Shown one piece after another: positions 20,994 through 39,329 of a stretch of 64,000 nucleotides of DNA. The position numbers and the translations under genes are program-made. The notes beneath the pieces were generated by a model that was not told where the DNA came from, searched no databases, and saw only the letters and a program-made list of their open reading frames with translations. Source of the stretch: Sacculina carcini (lineage: Eukaryota > Arthropoda > Thecostraca > Sacculinidae); assembly GCA_916048095.2 (NCBI GenBank), contig OU696595.1, positions 5,373,295 to 5,437,294 of the forward strand. The letters run 5' to 3'. Position 1 is the stretch's first letter. Each line of letters opens with the position of its first letter.

Positions 20994-21925
20994 TTAATGC
21001 ATTTCAATGGCGTCACAATCGTTCACATACATGCACATACATGTATATACATAAACCCACATACACATTTGACATAGGAATAAATCAATACAAAAACATA
21101 GCGACAGACACACACACTGACGCACTGACACATTGACACACTGACACATTGACTTACACACTGACACACTGACACTAACACTAATACTGCCACTGACACA
21201 CTGACACTGACACACTGACACTGACACACTGACACTGACACTGACACCGACACTAACACTAATACTGCCACTGACACTGACACACTGACACTGACACACT
21301 GACACTGACACTGACACACTGACACTGACACTGACACTGACACACTGACACTGACACACTGACAATAACACTGACACACTGACAATGACACTGACACACT
21401 GACACACTGACACTGACACTGACACACTGACACTGACACACTGACAATGACACTGATACACTAACACTGACACTGATACACTAACACTGACACTGAAACA
21501 CCGACACTGACACACTAACACTGACACTGATACACTGAAACTGACACACTAACACTGACACTGACGTTGACACACTGACACATTGACACACTGACACACT
21601 GACACACTGACACACTAACACTGACACTGACGTTGACACACTGACACATTGACACACTGACACACTAACACACTGACACACTAACACTGACACTAACACA
21701 CTAACACTGACACTAACACTAATACTGCCACTGACACTGACACACTGACACACTGACAATGACACTGACACTAACACTAACACTGATACACTGACACTGA
21801 CACACTAACACTGACACTGACGTTGACACACTGACACATTGACACACTAACACACTGACACATTGACACACTGACACGCTAACACACTAGCACACTGACA
21901 CATTGACACACTGACACACTTAAGC
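20994..21925. repeat. CTGACA-based satellite, about 0.8 kb
   Basis: From about 21110 the sequence is a mosaic of ACACTG, ACACACTG, ACATTG and GCCACTG words, with higher-order duplications such as the CACTAACACTAATACTGCCA segment appearing three times. The long serine/valine/cysteine/glutamine frames on the minus strand are low-complexity artefacts. Confidence 0.92.
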
Positions 21926-23049
21926 GGCCCATACACGTTCAATAATATTGTGCAATGTAGATTGTACAATATATTGACGGTCGTCCATATACGTTTAATA
22001 TTACGGTACAATATAGTTTGGTTTTTGTAAAATATTGCGGCGTGTTGAGGAGATATTAAAGGTTGCACAATATATTTCACAATTCTGAGTAAACACACAC
22101 ACCTTGGACGAAATATTGCACAAACACACGAACTCATTAAAACGTTCACAAAATCTCTCATGTTCTCTTTCTCTTTTATTCATGTAAAATTATTTTACAT
22201 TATATAGCAAAATATATTTTAAATTTTGCCACATATTGCGTGTTCATTCGAAAGATATGTTTTTTTGTTTTGAAAGGCAACTTTATTTTCTTCTAACAAC
22301 AGATGTTTTATTTCACAGGGAAGCTTGGAATGGGTGAATGTTTTTTCATAAAATAAGTAAAAATAACAAAAATAGCTACATTGCGGCTGTTGGAGCATTT
22401 ACAAATTTATTAAAAGTTTTGTGGAAAAATATATCATCACAAATCAACAAACATATAACATGCAAAATTGACATTTTATATTTGCTTAATTCGCTATTTT
22501 TTAAATTTTCTCTGTACTTTTTTTCAGAATTACGTACGTACAGCTATATGATAAAAAATTGAAAACCATAATTTAATTTAATACAAAAATATTATATGAT
22601 TTAAGATGAAGAGCTAATATTTATTCAAACAAAACTCACATATTATTGATTATATTTGTTTTCTCCTATTTAATTCAGTATTTTTGCTATGCATTTTTAA
22701 TAATTCCTTGATATTAACATCTCTATTGTTATTTTAAATAATAATATTTAGAGTTTTGGAATATTCTTAAACATTAAAATTAATAATATGTTATTAATTC
22801 ATTCTTACATGCATTTTAAATTTTTTGCCCTTAAATTGGTTATAGGTATTTGTATATGCGATAACCTATAATATACCAAAAATTATCCTCAAAGAAAAAA
22901 TGTATTTGAAATATTTTATTTCTAAGAATATTGTTGGGAAATTATTTATAATATCATTTAGAAAATATATCGAATAATTATGATGGAAAAACCCCATATA
23001 CAAAATCATGAAAACTTGTGTGCTTTTAATGTACATTGCAGAATAAAAG

Positions 23050-23310
23050 TGGTTTTATAATATTAATAATAATATATTTTTATAATAAAATATTTTTATA
23101 ATAATATATTTTTATAATAATATATTTTTATAATAATATATTTTTATAATAATATATTTTTATAATAATATATTTTTATAATAATATATTTTTATAATAA
23201 TATAATATTAATAATAATATATTTTCATAATAATATATTTTTATAATAATATAATATTAATAATAATATAATATTAATAATAATATAATATTAATAATGA
23301 TATAATATTA
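23050..23310. repeat. 16-bp AT-rich minisatellite
   Basis: A unit TTTTTATAATAATATA repeats about eight times and then decays into ATTAATAATAATATA words. Confidence 0.9.
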
Positions 23311-23639
23311 ATAATAGCTCAATGAATAATAACGAAACTAATCATAACTCTTAAAATTATTAATTTAAATATTGTCAATATATTTATTATGTTTCAATAT
23401 GCAAAAAATAAGTTGGATTTTTTTAATTCCAGCTGTATGCTGATATAAGAATAATGTATTAATTTTTTTTATTTGATATAATTCAAATATAGAAATCACA
23501 AAAATACTATATTTATATTTTATAGTTTTATCGCGGATATCAGTAACATAATATTAATTGTATTAAATATTAAATTTTGGTTTATGTAAAATGCTTTATT
23601 TTTTCACAGAAAAGTCTCAGACGTAAGTGTTTACACATA

Positions 23640-23815
23640 TATCATATTATTATCATTATTATTATTATTATTGTTAATTACAGGATAAATCCAGTATCAT
23701 GGGGGAAGAGTACAAGTGCACTATTACCACCCTGTGTGTGTGCGGTGGCCTCATGTGTACCTTGGAAGCTAACCAAAAAAATATACAGAAGAATAATCCG
23801 AAAGATACAAGTAAT
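23640..23815 (+). repeat. R2 repeat copy
   Basis: (ATT)n, then TTACAGGATAAATCCAGTAT, CATGGGGGAAGAGTACAAGT and a GTACCTTGGAAGCTAACC block. Closest to the copy at 18357. Confidence 0.8.
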
Positions 23816-24184
23816 GATGAATGACATCCGATAAAATTAAACAAAATATATCAATATGTCACTTTTTTATTTATTTTATGCCCAAGCAGAAAGACATGGA
23901 CATCAACATTGTGAATATAGTAGATACATTGTGTGTCATTTTGTTGGACGTGAAAATTATGTTTGTGCATGCATTATTTCACATCAATAATGAGATGTCT
24001 GCTATGCACAGGTACTCGAGTGAGTTTGCTCACACACAATCACTCGCGGAAATAGAAACACATTAGTTCTATATAGTAGTATAGTATTTATGGTTCTATA
24101 TAGTTCTGTATAGTAGGAAAATGTGTTTTTGTGTAATTGTGAATGGACAGAGAATGGATTTACCTTTGAGAATGAATTTTTCGT

Positions 24185-24295
24185 CATTAAAATAAGATGA
24201 GCAAATGGTGAAATATGGGAAGAAGTTATAAATTACATGCAACTGCAATCTCCATGCATATTGATCATCAACAAATACACACAGACACACACACA
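24185..24295 (-). repeat. R3 repeat copy
   Basis: Reverse complement of the 6440-6545 family; it ends in a CA tract at 24278-24302. Confidence 0.7.
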
Positions 24296-24984
24296 CACAC
24301 ATACATATATATTGGTGTAATTATATAATTTTATCAGTATTGCCATCTACATGTACACTCTTTATCGATTTCGATTAAAATTTGAGTTCGATTTACAATC
24401 ATTCTTAATATAAACTATAATATTTTGTTTTAATAAAGCTTCATTTCTATCTTGGCTAATATTTTTTATACAATTTGTCATGAAATAATTTACTTCGCAA
24501 GGAAATAAAGTATTAAATGTTTTTGTATAATATATTTGATTCATGTTTTTTGTATAATAATTATCACTCAATGGATTTCCTCCGTTTTTACAGCACTTAT
24601 AAATGCTAAGTACGAAAATTATCGTTTTCTTTCATATTCATTCACTTTTTGCTTAGCATTTTTAGTTCACATTTTGCATGTCTCTGCTCATTTCTTCGCT
24701 GATTTTTTGCCAACAAGAAATATTTTACCAGCGATTGGATGCAGCTTTTTTACTTATATTTCTGGCTAAATTTGAGCAAGCATTTTGTTGTATTTTCTCG
24801 TTGTTTTTTTACGTTAAAAAAAGCTGAATTTTCCTCAAAATCATGATAAAAATCTTATCTGATTCTTGCTTAATTTTGTTTATGCTTGAATATACTCGTA
24901 AAATTTGTCAATAATTACTAGGTACATATTTATTGTTTTTTTAATTTTATTTATTAATGTATTTTAAATATTTTTTGGCTGCTT

Positions 24985-25080
24985 ACAGGGTACATGGGAC
25001 CAGAACAAGGTGGTAATAGTGCTTGCACTCTTACCATGTCACTGGTCTTGCCTGTAATTAATAATAATAATAACAATAAT
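24985..25080 (-). repeat. R2 repeat fragment
   Basis: Reverse-oriented first 90 bp of R2, ending in CTTGCCTGTAATTAATAATA. Confidence 0.75.
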
Positions 25081-25889
25081 AATTACACATTGAGATAAGG
25101 CTAAATCGTCGAATTATCGATTTTCATCTGTTTCCAGTACCATTATATTATCATGCTCAAATTAGTCACTGTATATTTTTGATAATATTTCTCATAATTA
25201 TTTCTGATTCGACTATTGAATTTCGAAAACGTATTATTGACATTTTTTCTACAAAAATGATTTCGGAATGAATTAGATTAATTGTATTTACCATTTTCAG
25301 TTATATTGCATATTTCTTATGAAGACAAGTGGATTGTATAATCATCCACCTCCTGGTGATTTATTGCATTTTTGTTTGTAAATTCGTTTTTATTCTGTGT
25401 TTTCAGCTGGTCTGGTGATGATTTGTGCACAGTAGGAAACATCGCTGCAGCAATATCACACAGTGAAAATATCTAATTTTCCGCAAATATATGAATATTT
25501 TTGAAATTGCAATTTCTTTGGCTAGTTGGTCAATTCTGCTGTACCAAATTTTTGTAAAATTTATATTTCATAAATATCATGACTGTGTTATTTGAAATAT
25601 AATTGAAAAATATTTGTATTGAGCTATTTATCGGTCAAATTTAACTTAAAACACGCATTAATTATGTCTTTTTGTTTAATTTATAGACAAAATTGTCCCG
25701 ATACTTCTAAATTCAACTGAATCATCTTCCAGAATAGTATAAATGTCGACATATTGTCCTGTTACGTAGGAGGCATACAGAACAATAGTTGAAAACACAT
25801 ACATTACCATATCTTCAGCAGAAGCAGTGAAATACAAAATACAAAACTGAATATCAACATTCCAACACGTGTCTAAGCTTCCACAGTCG

Positions 25890-25892
<3 letters not shown>

Positions 25893-25942
<50 letters not shown>
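25893..25942. repeat. (CA)n microsatellite
   Basis: About 50 bp of CA in otherwise mixed DNA. Confidence 0.93.
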
Positions 25943-25947
<5 letters not shown>

Positions 25948-25984
25948 CCGCTCATTCACTACGCCTGCATCTACACCTAGGTAA

Positions 25985-26120
25985 CAAACAACAACAACAA
26001 CAATGTATTTGTATAGCGCTCACATAGAAACAAGTGCGAAAGAGACAACAATGAGAAGCAACAGTACATGATATCAAGATGTGAGAAAATAAGTAGAAAA
26101 TTCACATGAAGGAAATATAA
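25985..26120 (-). mobile_element. LINE 3' tail fragment
   Basis: Plus-strand ACAACAACAACAACAATGTA then TTTGTATAGCGCTCACA. This is the reverse complement of the terminal block of the LINE at 51845-53315 (GAGCGCTATACAAATACATT followed by (GTT)n). Related tails occur at 19310, 26839, 44590 and 60840. Confidence 0.7.
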
Positions 26121-26217
26121 ATGGAGATAAATAAAATGAAAAAAACATGAGTAATTGTAAAGGTAGATCTGCCAAACATGAATGCTGCAGAACAACGCAA
26201 TATCACTATATTCAGTG

Positions 26218-26400
26218 AACCCTGTGGTAGGAGATAAGAATACTGCCGCCGTAGCCGCTGTGTGTCGTGTAAGAGAGGTGAATGAAAGCCGACCTCTATC
26301 CCTGTACTGGCATCTACAAGGGGGAGCGATAATTAAGCAGTTAGCACCCCTTGGACGCGGCTGTCTTCAGTCGTATCCCTCTACTTGGAAATGTGGTGGC
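26218..26400 (+). repeat. R1 repeat copy
   Basis: CCTGTGGTAGGAGATAAGAA, then the CTGCCGCCGTA block and a diverged end. Confidence 0.75.
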
Positions 26401-26500
26401 GTAGACCACATTGAATTTTAGAGTCAGATGCACAACAAAAGTATATTCTTATCACGGCAAATACCAGCAAACAATTGCCTGGTGACCGGAATTGTGCCGG

Positions 26501-26560
26501 GTTATATATGCTCGGTCACATGACCTTTCACACGGTCACGTGACCATTCACACGGTCATA
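26501..26560 (+). promoter_or_regulatory. TATATA followed by E-box palindromes at 20-bp spacing
   Basis: TTATATATG at 26502-26510 is followed by GGTCACATGACC (26514-26525) and the perfect palindrome GGTCACGTGACC (26534-26545), then a third half site GGTCA at 26554. GTCACGTGAC matches the TFEB/MITF (CLEAR) and USF consensus. No gene is assigned nearby, so function is unproven. Confidence 0.3.
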
Positions 26561-27179
26561 CTCACACACACGCTCACACGCAGTCAACAGTACAAGTGCA
26601 TACACACAGACATACCAGTTAAGTAGACACATACATCCAGAACACACACAAGTGACCGAAGACTAACTACACACAAACATACTATTCACTTGGCATACAT
26701 ACACACCAGACACGCACACAAACGGGCGAAACGTACACACACCACAGGACACACTAACACACGCTCGCAAACATACAAAGTATGACGACACAGAACTATC
26801 AGAATAAAATCAGTGGTGGCATCTATAACAACAACAAGCAACAACAAGCGTGTATTTGATATAGCGCACTAATCAACAAAGGCGCGATAAACATGAAATA
26901 TAGATATACAAGATAATAATTACATCAAAACGGGAGCTCAGAAAGAAGAAAACAAGAGCTAGCAAGGACAAAAATATAACAGGGAAGATAAACACCGAAT
27001 TATTTTGTGCTGAAAAAAAAGAAAAAAAAGAAGATAACAATCACTATACCACTGTGATCACTACAACGTCTATTAAATCAAAATCAATATTAATCTCATA
27101 GCCACTACATCACCTCACAACACAAAACAACACAAACAGAAACATAAAAACAACACCAAGCACACTTTACCACAGACAA

Positions 27180-27640
27180 ATTTTCACATCACTTCCACCA
27201 GCTCCCCCATGCACATCAATCAAGAAACACATACACACAGATATCGCAAGTAAAGCTATACACTCACTACAACACAATACACTCCTACAAAGACACCCAC
27301 CGGACATACACAAATCAGAAAACACACTCACAAGAGAATACAAGGTGCATCTGGCCAGGTTGAGATGCGGTCATCATCCTGCCCTTCTGTCATATCAGAA
27401 AAGGCTGAATGACTCAATCGATGACTCCTGTCCAGATTGCAATTCAGCACCACACACCATCGCACACATCATGCAACACTGCACAGCACACACACAACTC
27501 AGACGTCAACACAAAATCAACTCAATCAGGGACCTGTGGAACGACCCGGTCGGTGCCGTGTCTTTCCTCAGGAGCTCGAGGTTACTCGGCAAACAGCCTG
27601 AAGAACAAAAACAACAACAACAACAACAACAATGGATAAC
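27180..27640 (+). mobile_element. LINE C-terminal fragment with CCHC-type tail
   Basis: In frame from about 27200 the DNA encodes IKKHIHTDIASKAIHSLQHN, then VHLARLRCGHHPALLSYQKR, then a C-x2-C...H...C motif (SCPDCNSAPHTIAHIMQHC). This is the end of Jockey/R1-type ORF2 proteins after their RNase H region. It finishes in (CAA)n at 27611-27640. It is a different LINE lineage from the RT frames in this window. Confidence 0.7.
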
Positions 27641-27653
27641 ACATTGTTTTGCT

Positions 27654-27985
27654 GGACTCGGTGGTGTAGTGGTAGCACATCCGCCTCACAAGCGGTAGAT
27701 CCGTGGTTCAAATCCCGGCTGAGGAAAATTTCTTTAGGCGAATTATATAATCCAACAGCCCCTGTCCACCCAGCAGTAAATGATGGTACCAGATATCAGT
27801 CATAAGTTGTTTCATGCATTCTGGGGAGGTGGTCCTCTCTAATACGTCTTCCGTTATTGTGGCGTCATTGCGTGGAGAGGGTTGGTTCTGCGGTGACAGC
27901 GAGCTGCACGGGACACACCTGTGTGTGTTCATAAGCTTCGGCTTCTTGCCGTGTAGCAGCTGTCACTTGAGACATTAAGCCTTTA
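27654..27985 (+). mobile_element. tRNA-Val-derived SINE, copy B
   Basis: Head with GGTGTAGTGGTAGCACAT and box B GGTTCAAATCC, plus the full body ending TGTCACTTGA then TTAAGCCTTTAA. It starts 14 bp after the (CAA)n tail of the LINE fragment. Confidence 0.85.
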
Positions 27986-28144
27986 ACAGTATTGTACCAA
28001 TTTATGCATAGTGAGTACACACACAGACAGAGGCATTGTAGCTAAATCGGTACACACAAACACACACACACACACACACGCTGCAATGTTTCGTCACTTT
28101 GAATTCCAATTTTGTTCTGTAGCGTGTTATACATGTGTATGTGT

Positions 28145-28149
28145 GTGTA

Positions 28150-28220
<71 letters not shown>
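28145..28220. repeat. (TG)n microsatellite
   Basis: About 75 bp of TG; smaller CA and TG tracts flank it from 28050 to 28600, with a CT tract at 28617-28650. Confidence 0.93.
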
Positions 28221-28222
<2 letters not shown>

Positions 28223-28229
28223 GGTTTGA

Positions 28230-28617
28230 ACGGAGCAATAAGTTGCATTCACTCACGCACTGGCTAAGTTTCGCGTGAGAGTGTGGGTTTGTTGGCATGT
28301 AATATGGCGAGGTGTTGAGTATTATTCAGTGAATCAGTCGCACTGTGAGTCTATGTGTCTGTCTGTCTGTGTGTCTCTGTGTGTGTGTATGTGTGTGTGT
28401 GCTTGTGTGTGTTTGATGGTTGTTCATCGTACGATTCACACACACACACACACAAAGCTAGTCTGTCGGGTAGACGTATTGGGAGACATACAGAAGGCAA
28501 GTGAGAGAGTGGTGATATTAAGCAAGACAGATAACTGAACTGGTCTGTGTGTGTGTGTGTGTCTGTGTGTGTGCCAGTGTGTGTGTGTGTGTGTGATTTA
28601 CAATTACCCAGGTAAGA

Positions 28618-28648
<31 letters not shown>

Positions 28649-29090
28649 GTGTATTTCTTACCTTCTCACAAGTAGTTCTCTTTCCAAGGTTATCATACAC
28701 ACAAACCACATTATGCGCGATTTTTGTCGATTGTAGTCTATTTGCTTTGTGAATTTATTTGGTTTTATTTTGCTGATTTTAATGTCAGTGTTGATGCAGG
28801 GTGTGTAGTCGTGAAACAATGGCATTTTCCACTTTGAACTAGCATGGATTGTGAGTGTTTATGAGTAGGTTTATCTCTAGGTTTATGGGTAGGTTTATGG
28901 GTAGGTTTATGGGTAGGCGTATGGGTAGGTTTATGGGTAGGCGTATGGGTAGGTAGTTTTGTGAGCAGGTGTGGTTTATTCATTTCTCTTTTCTGTCCAT
29001 TTCATTTGCACACATTATTATGTATCTATTTTCAAGTATGTTTTTATAACTCGTCTGTGTGTGTGTGTGTGTGTGTTGTTATGTGTTTCT
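28230..29090. other. TG/CT-rich non-coding stretch
   Basis: Microsatellite-like throughout, plus a 12-bp minisatellite (GGTAGGTTTATG and GGTAGGCGTATG variants) at 28868-28960. No exon is recognised. Confidence 0.5.
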
Positions 29091-29190
29091 TTTGTATTTG
29101 CATATTTGTTGATGATCAAGATGCATGGAGATTGCAGTTGCATGTAATATTTATAACTTCTTCCCATATTTCACCATGTAGAATGCATTC
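29090..29190 (+). repeat. R3 repeat copy
   Basis: TTGTTGATGATCAAGATGCA and the following block, just after a TG tract. Confidence 0.7.
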
Positions 29191-29662
29191 TTATACAAAA
29201 CTAACGGATTTGTCTTCAAGATCCAGAACGGATCGATACGATCCACAACGGGCGGGTTTATATGCTAGACATTTAGGTTAGGTTACGTCAAGAAATGATC
29301 ACTAACTAGGGGTTGAGTTTGTGTCGGGTTGAGTTTGTGTGTGAGGTACTAGACAATAAAAGCATTATAACTTATTGCTATGTGTATCTTCTGGTCCCAA
29401 ATTATTTCATCATTTTGCTTCTTCTTTACCCTCTTATGTAATCTGTCCAAAATGTGTAGTTGGTTTAGGATATCAAGGCCGAATTGGGGGTATGCAGCTT
29501 TGGATCTGGTTTGTGGCCAGACAAAGCTGCACGTCTACTTAATTTTAATAATAATAATAAGGATATCAATATATTTGTACAGGTGAATATTGTACCAGTG
29601 ATTATTTGTACAGGTGAATATTGTACCAGTCTGTTTGACCAGGTGCTAAATTGGATCTGCCG

Positions 29663-35411
<5,749 letters not shown>

Positions 35412-36660
35412 ATATCCTATCGCTATTGCTGAATCAACACTGAATTCAGTTATTTTTTGCCTCATACTTATTTTCCGCTACATATTTCTGCTTATGTATC
35501 TTGAATTGTGTCGCTTCTACAACTGTGCCTTGATTCTGCTTTCTGCAAAACTCATCTGTTAAAATTCGTGTGTGTGTGCGTGTGTGTGCAACTCAAAACG
35601 TGTAGCAAAATCGTACAGAGTAGAAATTGTTAAGACAACGCTAGAAATATTTGTGCTTGTATGTGTGTGTGTGTGTGTGTTTTTGCTTATGCTTTTTTTG
35701 TGTATATATATTTGCTTGTGATTGTGTGTGCTTTGTGTGTGTGTGTGAGCTGATGTGTATGTGTACGTGTTTTTTGCTCTTCTTATGGTGAGAATACAAC
35801 GTTATTCAAGTGTTGTTTTTTTGTGTTCAAAAAATAAAATGTGCTATCAATCGTTTTTAGTAAAATAAAAGAAATATATTAATATTAACCCATTATCGAA
35901 TGAATTATATTTTATATATCTTTTTTTCTTGTCACTATAATAAATTAGTTCTTAATTTTATGTGTTTTTGAGTGAAATGTTTATACTATTGAATTCTTTC
36001 TGATTGGACAAATTTCTTATTTGGAAATTCACCGGTCAAACTGCTACAACAATGCCCCTGAATATTTCGTAACACAGAAAGTGAATTACTAAATTTCTAC
36101 ATACATATGTGTGAATTTAAACTGCATTCCATAAGTTTTGATATTACTGAGTATAGGCGAGTATTTCTTATCCTGTTTCTCACTGATTTCTCACTTCTTA
36201 ATATGAGCCATCTCTTCTTCATTTTCCACACACAACACAGCGCAAATAAACTTAATAAATTCAGTTGTTACATCATAAAGTAAATGTCATTAGAGGTCAT
36301 TAGAAACAAAAATAAACGAATTTGAAAAAACACACACATAGTTGTCCTGTTCTGTCCGACCTTTAGCTTCCCACTTGACAACTCTTCCATTTCCCACCAG
36401 ACAGGGGAATTCCCAACACACAGGTTAAGAACCACTGTTTCATACTGTCAAGGCGAGCTAATACACCACTGGCCTTTCTTGTGATTACAGAGGTCAATAA
36501 CCGCATGTCCAACAGATACTGTACTATTGAAGGTGGTGGGATTAACTATCACTGGATTATTGTCATACCCGTGCATCTAACATCCTCCTGTCTATCACCT
36601 TGCTCTCTCTCTCTCTCTCTCACATACACATGCACACATGCATACATCTACAAGGTTAAT
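35412..36660. other. 3' UTR and AT-rich downstream flank of the SPH gene
   Basis: TG-rich stretches (35565-35775) are followed by AATAAA at 35833-35838 and a second candidate at about 35863. A hAT right end (GGTTAAGAACCACTG) ends near 36438. An exon-like word at 36490-36532 was not accepted. Confidence 0.5.
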
Positions 36661-36662
36661 GG

Positions 36663-36922
36663 TCTCAAGTAACAGCTGCTACACGGGAAGAAGTCGAAGC
36701 TTATGAACACACACAGGTGTGTCCCGTGCAGCTCGCTGCCACCGCAGAACCAACCCTCTCCACGCTATGACACCACAAGGACGGAAGATGTATTAGAGAG
36801 AGCCACCTCCCCAGAATGCATGACACAACACATGACTGATATCTGGTACCATCATTTACTGCTACTGAACCACGGACCTCCTGCTTGTGAGGCGGGTGCT
36901 CTGCCACTACACCACCGAGTCC
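36663..36922 (-). mobile_element. tRNA-Val-derived SINE, copy D (internal deletion)
   Basis: Full tRNA-like head (36866-36922) and body, but about 60 bp at the head-body junction are deleted (TTTACTGCT joins directly to ACTGAACCACGG). Confidence 0.82.
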
Positions 36923-37024
36923 ACAATATATTATTATATAACAATGAATGATTAATGGTTGCATAGACACAAACACACAAACATACAAACACGTTTCAAT
37001 TGGCCTAATAACGTTACGGATTAG

Positions 37025-37400
37025 CCTGTGTGTTTGTGTATGTGTGTTTCTTTGTACGTGTGTGTGTTTGTGTTTGTGCGTGTGTGTGTTTGTGCGTGTG
37101 TGTGTGTGTGTTTGTGTGTGTGTTTGTATTTTTCTTTCTCTCTGCTCCTCTCTGTCTATGTTTGTGTGTGTGCTTGTGTATTTGTGTTTATGTGTATGTA
37201 TGTATATGTGTGTGTTTATGCGTGTGTGTGTGTGTTTGTGTTAGTTTGTGTGTGTGTTTTTTTTTCTTTCTCTCAATTTCTCTCTGTCTATATTTGTGTG
37301 TGTGTTTGTGTATTTGTGTTTATGTGTATGTATGTATGTATGTATGTATGTATGTATGTATGTATGTATGTATGTATGTATGTGTGTATGTGTGTATGTG
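37025..37400. repeat. TG / (TATG)n microsatellite block
   Basis: TG-rich words with two copies of a TTTCTTTCTCTC segment, then a pure (GTAT)n run at 37328-37385. Confidence 0.92.
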
Positions 37401-37429
37401 TGTGTGTAGGTGAGTATATGAGACGCCAC

Positions 37430-37670
37430 GCTGTGAGCCCAATATACAGCCTGGTAAACGCTTATAGACTCAAGCAGGGAGGTGTTTATAAAAAAACACA
37501 CCCGGGCCAGGATTCGAACCGCCAACTGGTAGAGCTGATTTTTTTAGTCGATTTTTGTAATCAATGTGTTCAATTATATAGTGATATCTCACGGGACTAA
37601 GTTTTTCTGGAGCCTGGTGATACCCGGCCACTGTATACTTGCTCACAAAAAGGTTGGGAACCACTGGTCT
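37430..37670 (-). mobile_element. tRNA-like SINE head and adjoining hAT end
   Basis: On the minus strand, 37510-37520 is a perfect box B (GGTTCGAATCC) preceded by AATCAGCTCTACCAGTTGGC, like a tRNA head of a second SINE family. At 37652-37667 GGTTGGGAACCACTG is a hAT-type end. Boundaries are uncertain. Confidence 0.4.
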
Positions 37671-37679
37671 AGATATTGT

Positions 37680-38460
37680 ACTATACTGGTCTAATACAAG
37701 CGGAATCCGTCAATGAAAATTATTTCCCACTGAGATTATCAAAGATTCAATTTTAAAACTAAGATTCCAATGAAATTCAATTTGATATACCAAATATCAA
37801 TTGAATTAGCTAAAAAATTTGTTGCATAAAAGCCAATAGAAAGAAAAGTTATATTTTGTATATCAATTAAGTTTCATTATAATTCATTCATTCATTTTAT
37901 TTCAATAATTTGATTTCATATATTTAATTAATTTTAAATAATGTATATAAATATTTCTCCTTAAATTTGCGGCATAATAGACGCACATTCAGCAGATATT
38001 CAATTACTTTTACTGTGGCTTTGTATTATTTGTGGTTTGTTAGGTTTGTTTAATTTATCTGGTATAATTAATGATTTACGGTCTTTATGCTCCTTAGGAT
38101 GGCTTTTAGTTCTTTTATCTAGTTTTCAGCGTCGTATATCACCAGATTTCAATACTATGGCTTAATTATATCGTTTTGTTGTATATACATTTGAAACGCA
38201 ATGATATTTCACGACTAGTTTCAATGGTAAATCAAAATTCGTAATGGATATCTGGTATTTTTCTTTTACGGTGCATGCTATTATGTTAAAGATAAAAAAT
38301 CAAGTGAAAATATGATGGCTAGACTTCACACAAATATCCAGAACTTACAGAAAATTGATTATTTGTTGGATTCACACCACACAAACCCACGAATGTACAC
38401 TCTCACAAACAAATATTACAACTAGATTTGTTTATTCTTCATCAAGTACAGTTGTATAGC
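37680..38460. other. AT-rich stretch without genes
   Basis: Unique-looking AT-rich DNA; I see no exon, RNA or repeat in it. Confidence 0.5.
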
Positions 38461-38465
38461 GGTTG

Positions 38466-39095
38466 GTGACAATTATTCACCATTACACCTTGCTTATTCA
38501 CCAGTACACCTTGCTTATACACCATTACACCCTGCTTATGCACCATTACACCTTGCTTGTACACCATTACACCTTGATTATACACCAGGACACCCTGCTT
38601 ATACACCATTACACCTTGCTTATACACCGTTACACCTTGCTTATACACCATTACACCTTGCTTACGCACCATTACACTGCTTATACACCGTTACACCTTG
38701 CTTATATACCATTACACCTTGCTTATACACCATTCCACCTTGCTTATACACCATTACACCTTGCTTATACACCAGTACACCTTGCTTATACACCGTTACA
38801 CCTTGCTTATACACCATTACACCTTGCTTATACACCAGTACACCTTGCTTATATACCATTACACCTTGCTTATACACCAGTACACCTTGCTTATACACCA
38901 TTACACCTTGCTTATATACCATTACACCTTGCTTATACACCATTACACCTTGCTTATATACCAGTACACCTTGCTTATACACCATTACACCTTGCTTATA
39001 CACCATTACACCCTGCTTATACACCGTTACACCTTTCTTATACACCATTACACCTTGCTTATACACCGTTACACCTTGCTTATACACCGTTGTAC
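38466..39095. repeat. 21-bp minisatellite, about 30 units
   Basis: The unit is CACCTTGCTTATACACCATTA (shown as ACACCTTGCTTATACACC plus a variable ATT/AGT/GTT triplet). A 2-bp deletion near 38672 shifts the register. Because 21 is a multiple of three and the unit lacks stops in most frames, long frames arise on both strands (YKQGVMV on minus; HYTLLIH and PLHLAYT on plus). I regard these as non-coding. Confidence 0.95.
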
Positions 39096-39329
39096 GGCAA
39101 TTATTTTCAGACACCAGGTTATGCGGTTGTGAATTGCCCATTTGTTGTGTCAGGGGATGTTAGGCCTTATATTCTATGACTATCATAGAATCATACTATG
39201 AATTTTTTCGAGGAAAACTGACTTTCAAGTTAGTTTAGGTTAATGTTTTCATGTTTTTGTCGGCTAATTTTGTTTTTGTTTATCGTGGTGTTTTTTGTGT
39301 GAACATTGGACGATAAAATTTGCCTTTTC

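Larger units (their letters stand above)
21926..24990. other. AT-rich stretch without confirmed genes
   Basis: Contains a 16-bp AT minisatellite (23050-23310), an R2 copy (23640-23815), an R3 fragment (24185-24295), a microexon-like word (23610-23622) and a weak exon candidate (24591-24769). The segment at 21930-22095 has several ACAATAT palindromic words and may be a decayed MITE. Confidence 0.45.

Noticed and set aside
20994-21783. Ser/Val/Gln/Cys-rich 177-aa and related frames
   Set aside because: Artefacts of the CTGACA satellite.
36490-36532. Exon-like word VNNRMSNRYCTIE after GTGATTACAG
   Set aside because: Only 43 bp, no partner exon and no recognisable peptide; it lies beside a hAT end.
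38466-39095. CRISPR array
   Set aside because: Units are contiguous 21-mers without spacers in an animal genome; it is a minisatellite.
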